Shown here: piece by piece, positions 17,575-26,676 of the stretch
How the letters are laid out: every line of letters begins with the position of its first letter
Numbering within the stretch: position 1 is the stretch's first letter
Origin: Verrucomicrobiota bacterium
GTDB lineage: Bacteria; Verrucomicrobiota; Verrucomicrobiia; Limisphaerales; CAIMTB01
DNA length: 61,159 bases
Direction: 5' to 3'
NCBI GenBank assembly: GCA_963205105.1
Contig: CAUJJW010000262.1
Location: forward strand, 1 to 61,159
Program-made: the position numbers and the translations under genes
Notes under the pieces: generated by a model
The model's database searches: none
The model's input: only the letters and a program-made list of their open reading frames with translations
Told to the model about the DNA's origin: nothing

Positions 17575-17917
17575 GTGCCCCGCATTCAACCCGAATCCGC
17601 GGCGGACTGCCAGAAGCTCGACGCTCCGTGTGGACATGACGCCGCAGCCATCAAGTCACAGGCCGGTAAACGCGCAGCCAACACCGATTCAGGTGGATCT
17701 CACGCGAAGACGCCAAGAAGGACCTGCCGAAATCGAGCACTGCACCTGTGAGTGTCCGCGAACCAAAAGGTTTGGGTGCCTGGAAGGTCCCAATCCTGCC
17801 CTTGTGGGGCTTTTCTATGCGTCTCAGCGTCTTGGCGTGAACTCCATTGATTTCATCTGAATCGGTCCGGCTCAGCCAGCATGGTGACGCGTGGGTGAGT
17901 ATCGCGGGTGCGTCGCA

Positions 17918-17949
17918 GGCGCCGCGCCGTTGGCGCTTCTGAAGGCGCC
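17918..17949 (+). repeat. 32-bp direct repeat, copy 1
   Basis: Begins GGCGCCGCGCCGTTGGCGC and ends AAGGCGCC. It matches 18477-18508 at 31 of 32 positions. It contains the hairpin GCGCC-GTT-GGCGC, and its two ends GGCGCC can also pair. The hairpin core CCGTTGG is the reverse complement of CCAACGG in the hairpin at 18105-18117, so this looks like part of one repeat family. Confidence 0.75.
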
Positions 17950-18036
17950 CCCGCGATGACTGTCATCGTGGTTGGGAAATGCTCGCGATCGCACCCCATG
18001 CCTGAAACAGGACGATCTTCCGATGGCTTGAGCCGA

Positions 18037-18117
18037 GGGCCAAAGGCCCGAATCCAAACCAGCCTTGGGCACCGCCCAAGGTCATCGCCCCAAGGCGATC
18101 AACAGGGCCAACGGCCC
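18037..18117. repeat. Chain of four short perfect hairpins
   Basis: Four hairpins follow one another: GGGCC-AAA-GGCCC (18037-18049), CCTTGGGC-ACC-GCCCAAGG (18063-18081), ATCGCC-CCAA-GGCGAT (18084-18099) and GGGCC-AAC-GGCCC (18105-18117). Stem sequences differ from one to the next but stay self-complementary, and most loops are A-rich. No U-tract follows, so a simple terminator is unlikely. Confidence 0.75.
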
Positions 18118-18476
18118 GTTCCATCGCGACCGCTGATCGGGGGCGTCGGCGTCCTGGAGTGCGGTGGCGAAGCGGAGTTGGCGCCAACACCGCTCAGGGT
18201 GCGTGGTTTCGTCGCAGAAAACCTGGAGGCGAAAGCGCCAGAGGGCTGGCGCACTCCAAGACCTGCCGGACTCCCCGCGCCCACCCCATCGCGAAGCGTC
18301 TTGGAGTGCGGTAGTCCTCTACCGCTTTCCCAACTGGAGCTGGCGACTTGGACTACCTGAATTGTCCTTAATCCATGTCTCCCCCCATTGTCCCAGCGGC
18401 GTGGCCATGGGGCGGGCCTTCAGCCCTTATGCGGTGTAGGGACCGTCCACCTGGGACGATTGCCCCAGGCTGGGAT

Positions 18477-18508
18477 GGCGCCGCGCCGTTGGCGCTTCCG
18501 AAGGCGCC
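18477..18508 (+). repeat. 32-bp direct repeat, copy 2
   Basis: Second copy of the element at 17918-17949, differing by one base (CTTCCGAAGG instead of CTTCTGAAGG). It lies about 150 bp ahead of the lnt start. Downstream similarity continues weakly (GACGGCTGTCA against GATGACTGTCA). Confidence 0.75.
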
Positions 18509-18654
18509 CTCTGGACGGCTGTCAACCCGCCCGGAAACGGTCACCCCAACGCTTGCGAGGGGTTCCTTTTCTCAGGCGCATCGCAGCACGACACACCTTG
18601 CTCCACGACTTGCGGGTTCGCCGGGGGCGCGTCCACACTCGCCGCCCGTTGAGC

Positions 18655-20337
18655 GTGCCACGACTACCCTGGCTTCGATTTCTCTCCGCCACCGCCATCG
18701 GCGTGGCGTGGGCGGTGTCGTTCCCGCGCCCTGGCGTCGCCGGCTTCGCCTGGATTGTCCCGGGCCTGTTGCTTGCCGTCACCGGCGGCATACCTTCCGG
18801 ACTGGCCTTCCGGGTCGGCTACATTGGCGCCCTCGCCCACTTCCTGGTCAGTCTCTCCTGGCTCCGTTTCATCCCTTTCCCCGCAGGCGCCTTCGCCGGT
18901 TGGTTTTTGCTGAGTCTGTTCCTTGCATTGTTTCCACCGCTGTGGGCACTGGCCTGCTGGCGTTTCGCTCAACGGCTCGGACTCCAAGCCACCGCCCAGG
19001 CAACCCCAGGTTGGATGGATCTGGCCGATCGCCTCATGGCCCTGCCCTGGGTCCGCCTGAACGTCTGGTTCCTGTTATGCGCGGCGGCTTGGGTCACCTG
19101 GGAAATGCTCATCACCCGGCTTTTCGGCGGGTTCCCCTGGAATCTGCTCGGCGCCTCGCAATACCGGATGATCCCGCTCATTCAGATCGCCTCCGCCACC
19201 GGCGTCTATGGCGTGTCGTTCCTGGTCGTGTGGTTCTCCGTATCGCTGGTGACCGCCGTCGTCTTCCTCGCCCGCGACCCCGACCGCCCCGCCCTGTGGC
19301 GGCGTCCGCTCGTCTTTCCCGCCCTCATGGTCGTCGCCACCGCCGGCAGCGGTTTCCTCGGGATCGCTTCCGACACTCCCCAGCCTCGGCAACTGCGGAT
19401 CGCCCTGATCCAACCGAGCATTCCCCAGACCGTCATCTTTGACCCGGACGCCACCACCAACCGCTTCGAGACGCTCCTCCAACTCACCGAACAAGCCCTG
19501 GCCGCGCAGCCGGATCTAGTTCTATGGCCGGAGGCTTCCCTCCCGGGTGGGATCAGTCAGCAGGACTTTGACCGGCTCACCGCCCGCATCCGTGAGGCCA
19601 AGGTCTGGATGATCTTCGGCTCGGATGATGTGGAGGAAGATCCACCCGTCGCCCCCGGCGCTGAGCCATCCACCCGCGCCTACAATGCCGCGTTTCTGGT
19701 GAACCCCGAGGGTCAGGTCGTGGCCAAGTACCAAAAGCGGCGCCTGGTGATGTTTGGCGAATACATCCCGTTCGGCCGATGGTTCCCCTTCCTCCAACGC
19801 CTCGCGCCCATCGGTGACGGCTTCCATCCCGGAGCAAAACCCGTCCCGTTCAGTCTCGGTTCCCTCGACGTCACCACCTCCGCGCTGATCTGTTTCGAGG
19901 ACAACTTCCCGCAGGAGGCGCGCGAACACGCCGCTGCGGCCCTGGATTTCCTGGTGAATCTGACCAACAACGGTTGGTTTGGGGAAAGCTCAGCCCAATG
20001 GCAACACGCCGCCAATGCCACTTTCCGCGCCATCGAGACCGGCATTCCCCTGATCCGCAGTTGCAACAACGGGCTCAGCTGCTGGATCGACGCCCGCGGC
20101 CGAATGCACTCCGCCCGCATCGCCGAGGGCCGGAACATCTACGACGCCGGCTTCGAGATCATCTCGGTCGCCTTTGGTCGTCCACGGCCCACCTTGTTTC
20201 TGCGGGTCGGCGATGCGTTCGGCTGGGGCTGCGTGCTCGCCACCTTTTGGTACCTGCGTCCACGGCAATTCGCGGTCGCCCGAAGCGCGGGGACGCCTTC
20301 CCGCAACCCAGCACCCTCTCCCTCCCCTTTCCCATGA
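18655..20337 (+). CDS. lnt: Apolipoprotein N-acyltransferase
   Basis: Transfers the third acyl chain from phospholipid to the N-terminal Cys of lipoproteins at the inner membrane. About 560 aa from GTG 18655 (TTG 18649 is equally possible); open frame further upstream is repeat sequence and is not counted. The N-terminal half has several hydrophobic segments (for example FAWIVPGLLLAVTGG and FAGWFLLSLFLALFPPLWAL), followed by a periplasmic nitrilase-fold domain starting near LRIALIQPSIPQ. The catalytic triad fits E293 (LVLWPEASLP), K361 (YQKRRLVMFGEYIPF) and C413 (ALICFEDNFPQ). The window encodes several lipoproteins that would be substrates. The stop overlaps the iolB ATG by 4 bp, an unusual pairing. 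Confidence 0.94.
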   Translation: MPRLPWLRFLSATAIGVAWAVSFPRPGVAGFAWIVPGLLLAVTGGIPSGLAFRVGYIGALAHFLVSLSWLRFIPFPAGAFAGWFLLSLFLALFPPLWALACWRFAQRLGLQATAQATPGWMDLADRLMALPWVRLNVWFLLCAAAWVTWEMLITRLFGGFPWNLLGASQYRMIPLIQIASATGVYGVSFLVVWFSVSLVTAVVFLARDPDRPALWRRPLVFPALMVVATAGSGFLGIASDTPQPRQLRIALIQPSIPQTVIFDPDATTNRFETLLQLTEQALAAQPDLVLWPEASLPGGISQQDFDRLTARIREAKVWMIFGSDDVEEDPPVAPGAEPSTRAYNAAFLVNPEGQVVAKYQKRRLVMFGEYIPFGRWFPFLQRLAPIGDGFHPGAKPVPFSLGSLDVTTSALICFEDNFPQEAREHAAAALDFLVNLTNNGWFGESSAQWQHAANATFRAIETGIPLIRSCNNGLSCWIDARGRMHSARIAEGRNIYDAGFEIISVAFGRPRPTLFLRVGDAFGWGCVLATFWYLRPRQFAVARSAGTPSRNPAPSPSPFP

Positions 20338-21278
20338 ACTACACCGCTGATTCCCTCCTCGTCCGCCCCGGCAACTACCTCGGCGATGCCGATCTCATGC
20401 TCTCCATCACGCCCGAATCCGCCGGCTGGGAGCACCTGTCTTTCCAGGTCCGTCGGCTGGCCCTCGGGGATTCCTGGACCTTCAACACCCGTGACAACGA
20501 ACTGGTCATCGTTAACCTGAGCGGCCGTTTCTCCATCGACTCCGACCGCGGGCGCTGGACGGGCTTCGGGGACCGGGCGTCGGTATTCGCGGGCGCTGGC
20601 CAAGTGCTCTACCTACCGCACCACACCCACTTCACAGTCACGGCCGAGGTGGCGGGGGAATTCGCCGTGGCGTGGACCCCCACCGACCAGGATCACCAGC
20701 CGTTCCTCACCGAATCTGGGAAGGTGCACAGCCACATCCGGGGAGGAGACAATGCGACCCGACTGATCAACGACCTTCTCCCTCCGGGCGCACCCGTTCA
20801 CAAACTGGTGGTGGTGGAAGTCTACACACCAGGCGGCAGCTGGAGCAGTTACCCTCCCCACAAACACGACCGACATCGGGTGGACGCCGAGGGCCGATTG
20901 ATCGAGGCGGATCTGGAGGAGATTTATTTCTACAAGATCGATCGACCGGAGGGTTGCGCCTTCCAGTGGGTGTACACCGACGAAACCTCGCCCCTGCATC
21001 AGGCGGGTTACCCCATCGACGCCGTCGTTCGCGCCCAAAACAACTGCGCGGTGCTGGTGCCCGAAGGATACCATCCAGTCACGAGCATGCCCGGGTACAC
21101 AACGTATTACCTGAACGTGCTGGCAGGATCTGCCCAAAGCCTTGCCAATCAGGACGATCCGCGATTTTCTTGGGTCAAGAATTCGTACCAGGCGATCGAC
21201 CCCAGGGTTTTGGCGTGGCCGCTCGCGGCCGGATGCGTTGCCGATGTCGCACTTCCAAAGAATGATCAGACCCAGTAA
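20334..21278 (+). CDS. iolB: 5-deoxy-glucuronate isomerase
   Basis: Isomerises 5-deoxy-D-glucuronate to 2-deoxy-5-keto-D-gluconate in myo-inositol breakdown. 314 aa of the double-stranded beta-helix (KduI/IolB) fold. Typical segments are YLGDADLMLSITPESAGWEH, a metal-site region in SYPPHKHDRHRVD (two His) and LEEIYFYKIDRPEG, then QWVYTD and NNCAVLVPEGYHPVTSMPGY. The start ATG overlaps the lnt stop by 4 bp, and the stop directly abuts the sigma-factor ATG, so all three genes are likely on one transcript. It is 23 kb away from the other iol genes of this window. Confidence 0.95.
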   Translation: MNYTADSLLVRPGNYLGDADLMLSITPESAGWEHLSFQVRRLALGDSWTFNTRDNELVIVNLSGRFSIDSDRGRWTGFGDRASVFAGAGQVLYLPHHTHFTVTAEVAGEFAVAWTPTDQDHQPFLTESGKVHSHIRGGDNATRLINDLLPPGAPVHKLVVVEVYTPGGSWSSYPPHKHDRHRVDAEGRLIEADLEEIYFYKIDRPEGCAFQWVYTDETSPLHQAGYPIDAVVRAQNNCAVLVPEGYHPVTSMPGYTTYYLNVLAGSAQSLANQDDPRFSWVKNSYQAIDPRVLAWPLAAGCVADVALPKNDQTQ

Positions 21279-22049
21279 ATGAACTCATCCGATCGCATGG
21301 CGCGCCCAGAATCCGAAATGACCCGGGATGAGCGGACGGCGCGGGACTTCCGCACCACCAACTGGGAGCAGGTCCGCGCGGCAGCCGATGTGGACACCCA
21401 TGGGATTCACGCGCTGGAAGCCTTGTGCCGTGACTACTGGCTTCCGTTGTACTCGTTCGTCCGTCGGGCCGGTCATGGCTCGGCTCGGGCCGAGGACCTG
21501 ACTCAAGGGTTCTTTCTCTATCTCCTCTCCTCGCACGGACTCGAACGCGCCTCCCAGGATCGGGGACGTTTTCGTTCCTTCCTCATGGCGGCCTTGAAGA
21601 ACTACCTCGCCAACGAGTGGGATCGCGACCAATGCCAGAAGCGTGGCGGCGGTCAGGAGATCGTCTGGTGGGATGGCCTGGATCCTGAGCGTCGCTATGC
21701 GATGGAACCTGCTTACGAAGGCAGCCCCGATACCCTCTTCGATCGACAATGGGCCGAGGCTCTCATCGCCAAGGTCATGCAACGGCTGCGCAGCGAGTCC
21801 GATTCCGATCCCCACACCATCGCCCGATTTGAGCGGTTGAAGGCCTTCCTCATCCAACCCGACAGCACGCCGTCGTATTCGCAGGTCGGTGCCGAACTGG
21901 GATTGGGTGAAACCGCGGTCAAATCCGCCATCTTCCGGCTCCGTCGCCGGTTTGCGACGCTGATTCGCGAAGAGATCGCCAAGACGATCCAAGATCCCTC
22001 CGAACTGGAGCCCGAGCTGCGTCACCTGCTGGCCGCGGCAGTCGCCTGA
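21279..22049 (+). CDS. ECF-like RNA polymerase sigma factor (kinase-linked type)
   Basis: Sigma-70 family protein with only regions 2 and 4, 256 aa. Region 2 includes WLPLYSFVRRAGHGSARAEDLTQGFFLYLL cut here as AEDLTQGFFLYLL, then DRGRFRSFLMAALKNYLANE and the DQCQKRGGG segment. Region 4 holds the helix-turn-helix PSYSQVGAELGLGETAVKSA followed by IFRLRRRFATLIREEI. Sigma factors of this pattern are common in Planctomycetes and Verrucomicrobia and are often next to Ser/Thr kinase genes; phosphorylation in place of an anti-sigma factor is known for one such group (ECF43). The kinase gene follows after 25 bp. The start abuts the iolB stop with no gap. Which promoters it recognises is not visible. 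Confidence 0.92.
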   Translation: MNSSDRMARPESEMTRDERTARDFRTTNWEQVRAAADVDTHGIHALEALCRDYWLPLYSFVRRAGHGSARAEDLTQGFFLYLLSSHGLERASQDRGRFRSFLMAALKNYLANEWDRDQCQKRGGGQEIVWWDGLDPERRYAMEPAYEGSPDTLFDRQWAEALIAKVMQRLRSESDSDPHTIARFERLKAFLIQPDSTPSYSQVGAELGLGETAVKSAIFRLRRRFATLIREEIAKTIQDPSELEPELRHLLAAAVA

Positions 22050-22074
22050 ATCCATCCGCCGGGCCCCAAGCGAT

Positions 22075-25000
22075 GTGAGTCCTCCCGGTCCATCTGAGGT
22101 TAAGCCCGCGTTGCGCTGTCAGTCGTGTTCCCGCGAACTGTCCGCCACCTCCCCCGACGGGTTGTGCGTCGCGTGTCTCCTGGCTTCCGCCTTAACCCTC
22201 TCCTCCGAACCGGACCCTGAGGAAACCTCGGCCCTCCGGCTCGCCAGCCCGGACGCCCTCCTGGACCAACGCCAGTTGGGTGACTACGAGCTGAGGGAGA
22301 TCCTCGGTCGCGGAGGCATGGGGGTTGTCTTTCGCGCCCACCACAGGGGACTCAAACGCATCGTGGCTCTCAAGGTCATCGCCTCCGGAGAGCTTGCATC
22401 GGCCGCCGCCAAAGCCCGGTTCCGCCGCGAAGCCGAGGCCGCCGCCGCTCTCGATCATCCCAACATCGTTCCCATCTATGAAATCGGGGAACACTCGGGC
22501 TGGCCTTACTTCTCCATGCGCCTCGTCGAGGGGAGAACTCTCGCAGAGGTCGTCGCCCGGGGACCCGTCGATTCCAAGGAGGCGGCCAGCCTGGTGGCGA
22601 CGCTCGCACGGGCACTTCATCACGCCCATCAGCGGGGCGTTCTTCACCGCGACATCAAGCCTGAGAACGTCATCCTGGATGACCTCGGGCAACCGCACCT
22701 CACGGACTTCGGACTCGCGCGACGGTTCGACGACGAGCGTCTGACCGTTTCGAACGTGGTTCTGGGAACACCCGGGTTCCTCGCTCCGGAACAGGCAGTC
22801 GGCGATTCGACTCGGATCACCACCGCCACGGACATCCACGGGATCGGAGCCATCCTGTTTTTCCTGCTCACGGGCCGCCCACCGTTCGAGGGCGGCACCA
22901 CGGCGGAAATCCTGACCCGCGTCCTCGTCCACGATGCCCCCTCGCTCCGCTCCCTCCATCCCCGCATCCACCACGACCTGGCGACCATCTGTGAAGCGTG
23001 CCTGCGGAAAGACCCGCGGCGACGCTACGCCACAGCCGAAGCCGTCGCTGTGGACCTTGAGCAATGGCTCCTGGGGGCTCCCATCGCCGCGCGGCCTGCC
23101 ACGGCCTGGGAATTGGTTCTGGATTGGCTCCGCCGTCGCCCGGTAGTCGCCTCGTCGCTAGCCCTCATCCTGACCGGCCTCCTCGGCACGATCACGCTCT
23201 TGGGAGTCACCAATCGAAGCATTCTCGCCGCGCGCAATCAGGCCATCGCCCATGCCGAGGAGAACCGGCATCATCTCGTCGATGTCAATGTCGTCCTCGG
23301 CAACCAATTGACCGCCGTCGGCGAAGGTCACGCCGCCCTGCTCCGATTCGTCGAAGCCATCCGACTCGAACACGGTGACCCGGTTGCCGAGGATGTTCAC
23401 CGCCGACGCTTTGCCGCGATCCTCCACAGCAACGCCCGACTCGCCCACATCGCGTTCATGGATGGCTTCGTTCACAACGTTGCCTTCAGCGCCGATGGCA
23501 GACAGCTCATTGCCTGCTCGGAAGATCGCACGATCCGAGCCTGGGATACAGCCACCGGCAAGCCGTTGATGCCCGTCGTGCGCCTCGAGCATGAACCCTA
23601 TCGGGTGGGCTTCGATCATGAAGGCACACGGTTCGTCTCAGCCGACGCCTCCATGATGATGACCTGGCGTGATGTTCGTACCCAGGAAATCGTGGGACCT
23701 GCCCATGGTCCTATCCTCGATTTCAGGGCCTTCACCATCACTTCCGATCAGCGCTGGATACTCGCCCGTATCGGGCCGGGAGTGGGGATATTCAACGCTT
23801 CCAACCCAACCCTTCCCGTCGTCGAACTCCCCGACACAGCTCAGGTGCTCGGCGTCTGGGCCGGTCGACCACCGGATCTGGCGGTTACCACCTCCGAAAA
23901 CGGATGGGTTCATTGCTGGCGAGTGCCCGGCGGCCAACGGGTCGGCGTCCCCTTCCAAGCCCCGGACCCTCTCAACATCGTCGCCATTTCCCCCAATGCC
24001 CAACACGTGGCGATGGCCAGTGGAGGGCTTCTTCAATCAATCACCATCTGGGACGTCGCGACGGGCACCCGTCGGGCGGGCCCCTTCAAACCTGGCGGGG
24101 ATCTGTTCGATCTGGCCTACAGCCCCGATGGCAAACGCCTGGCGGTCTGCTCCTGGGATGGCCACGCCACCCTGCTGGACGCGGAAACCTGCCTTCCGGT
24201 GACCGACCGGATGCGTCACCGACGCGGGATCGGGCGATCGCGCTTCAGTCCGGACAATCGCTGGCTCGTGACGGCCAGCTGGGACAAGACGGCTCGACTC
24301 TGGGATGCCAGGACGGGGGTTGCCGCATCCCCCGTGCTCCATCACGCCGGGTACGTCATGCACTCGGAGTTTCATCCCCAAAGTTCGCTCCTGGCGACCG
24401 CGGGCGGTGATCACACGATCCGCCTGTGGCAACTGGATGCCCCCGGTTCGGCTTCCCTCGTGCTGAAACACAGCAACACCGTCGCCACGGGCTCCTTCAG
24501 CCAGGATGGCACCCAAATACTCACCGCCGATTTCGCCGGCTTCGTGCGCACCTGGGACAGCTCCCGCGGCACCACGCTTCATGCCTGGAGACATCCCGCC
24601 GCCGTCCCGGACTGCCACTTCGATTCCCAGGGCGAACACATCCTGACCGCCTGCCAGGACGGCAAGGCTCGTCTCTGGTCCGTGCACTCCGAGTCGCAAC
24701 CGGATCGTGTCTTCGACCACGGCGCCAAACTCTCCGAAGCGCATTTCAGTCCTGATGAGCAGCTCATTCTCACCGCGGGCGCCGACGGCATCGCCCGGGT
24801 GTGGCGGCGATCCGACGGCACGCTCATCACCCAAACCGCGGCGCACCAGGAACGCATCGCCGACGCCCGGTTTTCACCCGATGGCCAGCGCATCGTCACC
24901 GGTAGCAACGATGGAACCGCCCGCGTCTGGAATGCGCTGACCGGCGAACCCGTTTCACCGCCCATCACCCATGTTGGGCAGGTCTGGACGGTTGCCTTCA

Positions 25001-25599
25001 GCCAGGACGGACGCCAGGTCCTGACCGCCTGCGCCGATGATACCCAACGACCACGCGCGGCCCAGTTGTGGGATGCCGAAACCGGCCAACCGATCGGCAA
25101 TCCGCTCGCCCACGCGGACGGCGTCATTCACGCCACGTTCAGCCCCGACGGCCGTCTCATCGCGACCAGCGGCGAGGATACGACCACCCGGATTTGGGAC
25201 GCCCGGACCAGTCAGCTCGTCTCCTCCCCGCTCTCCCACGGCTCCTACACCATGCAGGCCAGGTTCAGTCCGAATAGCCGCCTTCTCCTGACCGCCAGCG
25301 CCGACGGCACGGCCCGAGTCTGGGATGTCCGCGATGGTCAACCTGTCACCCCGCCGCTCTCCCACAACAACTGGATCGGTTGGGGCTGCTGGAGTCCCGA
25401 CGGTCTCCGCGTTCTCACCGGCTCAGGTGATGGCATTGCCCGGGTCTGGGAAGTGGGTCCGGCCACTGGTCCCGTCGCCGAACTCCAGCGCCAGGCCGAA
25501 GTTCTCTCGGCGCGCCGCCTGGACCCCACCCTGGGCCTCATTGAATTGACCCGAGACGAAATCCGGGAGCGTTGGGAAGCCGGCCGTCGAGAAAACTGA
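22075..25599 (+). CDS. Transmembrane Ser/Thr protein kinase with C-terminal WD40 propeller repeats
   Basis: Hanks-type kinase, 1174 aa from GTG 22075. A zinc-ribbon-like Cys pair set opens the protein (C15, C18, C31, C34). The kinase domain (about 71-332) is complete: GRGGMGVVFRA glycine loop, K100 in VALKVI, HRDIKPENV (D193), DFG at 211 and GTPGFLAPEQ. One membrane segment follows (about 356-378, VVASSLALILTGLLGTITLL). From about 460 to 1150 come many WD40 repeats with ends such as IRAWD, ARLWD, IRLWQ, ARVW and TRIWD and starts such as FSPDGQRIVTG, enough for two propellers. The WD40 part would lie outside the cytoplasm and could sense a ligand or envelope state. The gene is paired with the upstream sigma factor, probably its phosphorylation target. 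Confidence 0.95.
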   Translation: MSPPGPSEVKPALRCQSCSRELSATSPDGLCVACLLASALTLSSEPDPEETSALRLASPDALLDQRQLGDYELREILGRGGMGVVFRAHHRGLKRIVALKVIASGELASAAAKARFRREAEAAAALDHPNIVPIYEIGEHSGWPYFSMRLVEGRTLAEVVARGPVDSKEAASLVATLARALHHAHQRGVLHRDIKPENVILDDLGQPHLTDFGLARRFDDERLTVSNVVLGTPGFLAPEQAVGDSTRITTATDIHGIGAILFFLLTGRPPFEGGTTAEILTRVLVHDAPSLRSLHPRIHHDLATICEACLRKDPRRRYATAEAVAVDLEQWLLGAPIAARPATAWELVLDWLRRRPVVASSLALILTGLLGTITLLGVTNRSILAARNQAIAHAEENRHHLVDVNVVLGNQLTAVGEGHAALLRFVEAIRLEHGDPVAEDVHRRRFAAILHSNARLAHIAFMDGFVHNVAFSADGRQLIACSEDRTIRAWDTATGKPLMPVVRLEHEPYRVGFDHEGTRFVSADASMMMTWRDVRTQEIVGPAHGPILDFRAFTITSDQRWILARIGPGVGIFNASNPTLPVVELPDTAQVLGVWAGRPPDLAVTTSENGWVHCWRVPGGQRVGVPFQAPDPLNIVAISPNAQHVAMASGGLLQSITIWDVATGTRRAGPFKPGGDLFDLAYSPDGKRLAVCSWDGHATLLDAETCLPVTDRMRHRRGIGRSRFSPDNRWLVTASWDKTARLWDARTGVAASPVLHHAGYVMHSEFHPQSSLLATAGGDHTIRLWQLDAPGSASLVLKHSNTVATGSFSQDGTQILTADFAGFVRTWDSSRGTTLHAWRHPAAVPDCHFDSQGEHILTACQDGKARLWSVHSESQPDRVFDHGAKLSEAHFSPDEQLILTAGADGIARVWRRSDGTLITQTAAHQERIADARFSPDGQRIVTGSNDGTARVWNALTGEPVSPPITHVGQVWTVAFSQDGRQVLTACADDTQRPRAAQLWDAETGQPIGNPLAHADGVIHATFSPDGRLIATSGEDTTTRIWDARTSQLVSSPLSHGSYTMQARFSPNSRLLLTASADGTARVWDVRDGQPVTPPLSHNNWIGWGCWSPDGLRVLTGSGDGIARVWEVGPATGPVAELQRQAEVLSARRLDPTLGLIELTRDEIRERWEAGRREN

Positions 25600-25604
25600 C
25601 GTTA

Positions 25605-25625
25605 TTCGGGAAACTTTTCGGAACT
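25605..25625 (+). promoter_or_regulatory. Imperfect direct repeat in the gap before the isomerase gene
   Basis: The 45-bp gap between the kinase and isomerase genes is richer in A+T than its surroundings and holds TTCGGGAAACT (25605-25615) and TTCGGAACT (25617-25625). The GGAAC/GGAAA core resembles ECF-type -35 elements, so an internal promoter read by the neighbouring sigma factor is possible. No matching -10 element is convincing. Confidence 0.25.
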
Positions 25626-25644
25626 GATCCTTTAGGACGAGTAT

Positions 25645-26661
25645 GTGCCGTCCTCTAGGGAAGCCAATCCAAGTAACACTGCGTGGTGTGTATCGGCACC
25701 TGCCGCGTTCTGGCAGGTCCTCGGCCTGATCGCGGTGATCGTCGCACCGGGGTGTCGCCCTCCCACCGGTCCGGAAATCACCGACGCGGTGGCCTGGGTC
25801 GAGGGTGTTCCCATCCGCCATGCCGAGCTCGAGGCTGAAATCCAGCGCCGGCCGCCAGCCCAGCCCAGCCTTTCGGATGCCGAACTGCGGGATTCGGTGC
25901 TCGCCGACCTGATCCGGCACCGCGCGCTCTTGCACCGCGCCCGAACCGAAGGCCTCGATCAAGACCCGGAAACCCGCCGCCGCATCGAGCGCCTGATCGC
26001 GTCCATTTATCTCGAAAAGCATCGTCCGGACCCCGACCAGATTCCGACTCCCACCGACGAGGAGATTCGCCAGTCCTACGACCAAAAGCGCGCGGAGTTC
26101 GCCACCCCAGAACGCATTCGCGTCGGCCTCATTCATCTGCGGGGTTCGCCGAAGGCTTCGACGGAAAAGGCCCACGAACTGCGCCAGACCGCCGAACGGT
26201 TGCGCGCCGACCTCGATCCAACCGCGGGCGGGACCGCGCTGTTCGCCGACCTCGCCCGACAGCATTCCGACGACCGCACCTCGCGCTACCAGGGAGGCGA
26301 CATCGGTTGGGTGGAGCTGGGTCGGAAGAACCCGCCATGGCCTGAGCCCGTGGTCCAAGCCATGTCGCGGCTGCAATCCGCGGGCGATCTGAGTCCGGTG
26401 ATCGAAACCCCGTCAGGTTGCTATCTGCTCAAGCTTCTGGCGCGTGAAGGGGTCGGCGTCCGTCCGCTGGAAGCCGTCCGGGACGAAGTCATCCACCGTC
26501 TCCAAGTCGCCCGCAAGGCCGCCCTCACCGAACGCTTCGAAAATGACCTCAAGGCTGGCCTTCAGGTTCAGGTCGTTCCTGACGCCGTGGCTCGGGTCGA
26601 GGTCCCTCCAAGGCGCCTTGCCAACTCGACGCCCCAGCCTCCCGCCCTTCCCCATCGCTGA
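25645..26661 (+). CDS. Peptidyl-prolyl isomerase lipoprotein, PpiC/SurA type
   Basis: Parvulin-type foldase of the periplasm, 338 aa from GTG 25645. A hydrophobic segment ends in a lipobox (LIAVIVAPGC), so it is probably membrane-anchored. Residues about 55-130 form a SurA-like N-terminal helical part (VEGVPIRHAELEAEIQRRPP and following helices). The rotamase domain covers about 150-270: RIRVGLIHLRGSP, FADLARQHSDDRTSRYQGGD, IGWVELGRKNPPWPEPVV and IETPSGCYLLKLL. The C-terminal tail is basic and Pro-rich. It lies 45 bp after the kinase gene and 15 bp before a run of exported proteins, so a dedicated role in folding those large proteins is a reasonable inference. Confidence 0.88.
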   Translation: MPSSREANPSNTAWCVSAPAAFWQVLGLIAVIVAPGCRPPTGPEITDAVAWVEGVPIRHAELEAEIQRRPPAQPSLSDAELRDSVLADLIRHRALLHRARTEGLDQDPETRRRIERLIASIYLEKHRPDPDQIPTPTDEEIRQSYDQKRAEFATPERIRVGLIHLRGSPKASTEKAHELRQTAERLRADLDPTAGGTALFADLARQHSDDRTSRYQGGDIGWVELGRKNPPWPEPVVQAMSRLQSAGDLSPVIETPSGCYLLKLLAREGVGVRPLEAVRDEVIHRLQVARKAALTERFENDLKAGLQVQVVPDAVARVEVPPRRLANSTPQPPALPHR

Positions 26662-26676
26662 ATCCATCGCCTCGCC

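Larger units (their letters stand above)
17575..18648. repeat. Gene-free, repeat-rich intergenic kilobase
   Basis: No convincing gene is present. It contains several repeat types. 17701-17850 holds an inverted pair of ACGCGAAGACGCCAAGA-like and TCAGCGTCTTGGCGTGAA-like sequences. A 32-bp element at 17918-17949 recurs with one change at 18477-18508. A chain of small perfect hairpins runs from 18037 to 18117. TGGAGTGCGGT occurs at 18155 and again at 18302. A perfect hairpin GCGCCAG/CTGGCGC lies at 18235-18252. Short open frames here translate into Arg- and Pro-rich nonsense and differ between repeat copies, so I do not call them genes. The region separates divergent operons, so promoters for the aldo/keto reductase and for lnt must lie here, but I could not identify them. 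Confidence 0.8.

Noticed and set aside
18037..18117. Transcription terminators
   Set aside because: The hairpins are perfect but none is followed by a run of T on either strand, and no gene ends just before them.
18099..18284. Short open frames within the repeat-rich gap
   Set aside because: They correspond to dispersed repeats with several open frames and have no ribosome site or family resemblance.
18388..18654. N-terminal extension of lnt by nearly 90 residues
   Set aside because: The extension is Arg-rich, covers an intergenic repeat copy and has no place in the family; a start at 18649 or 18655 is better.
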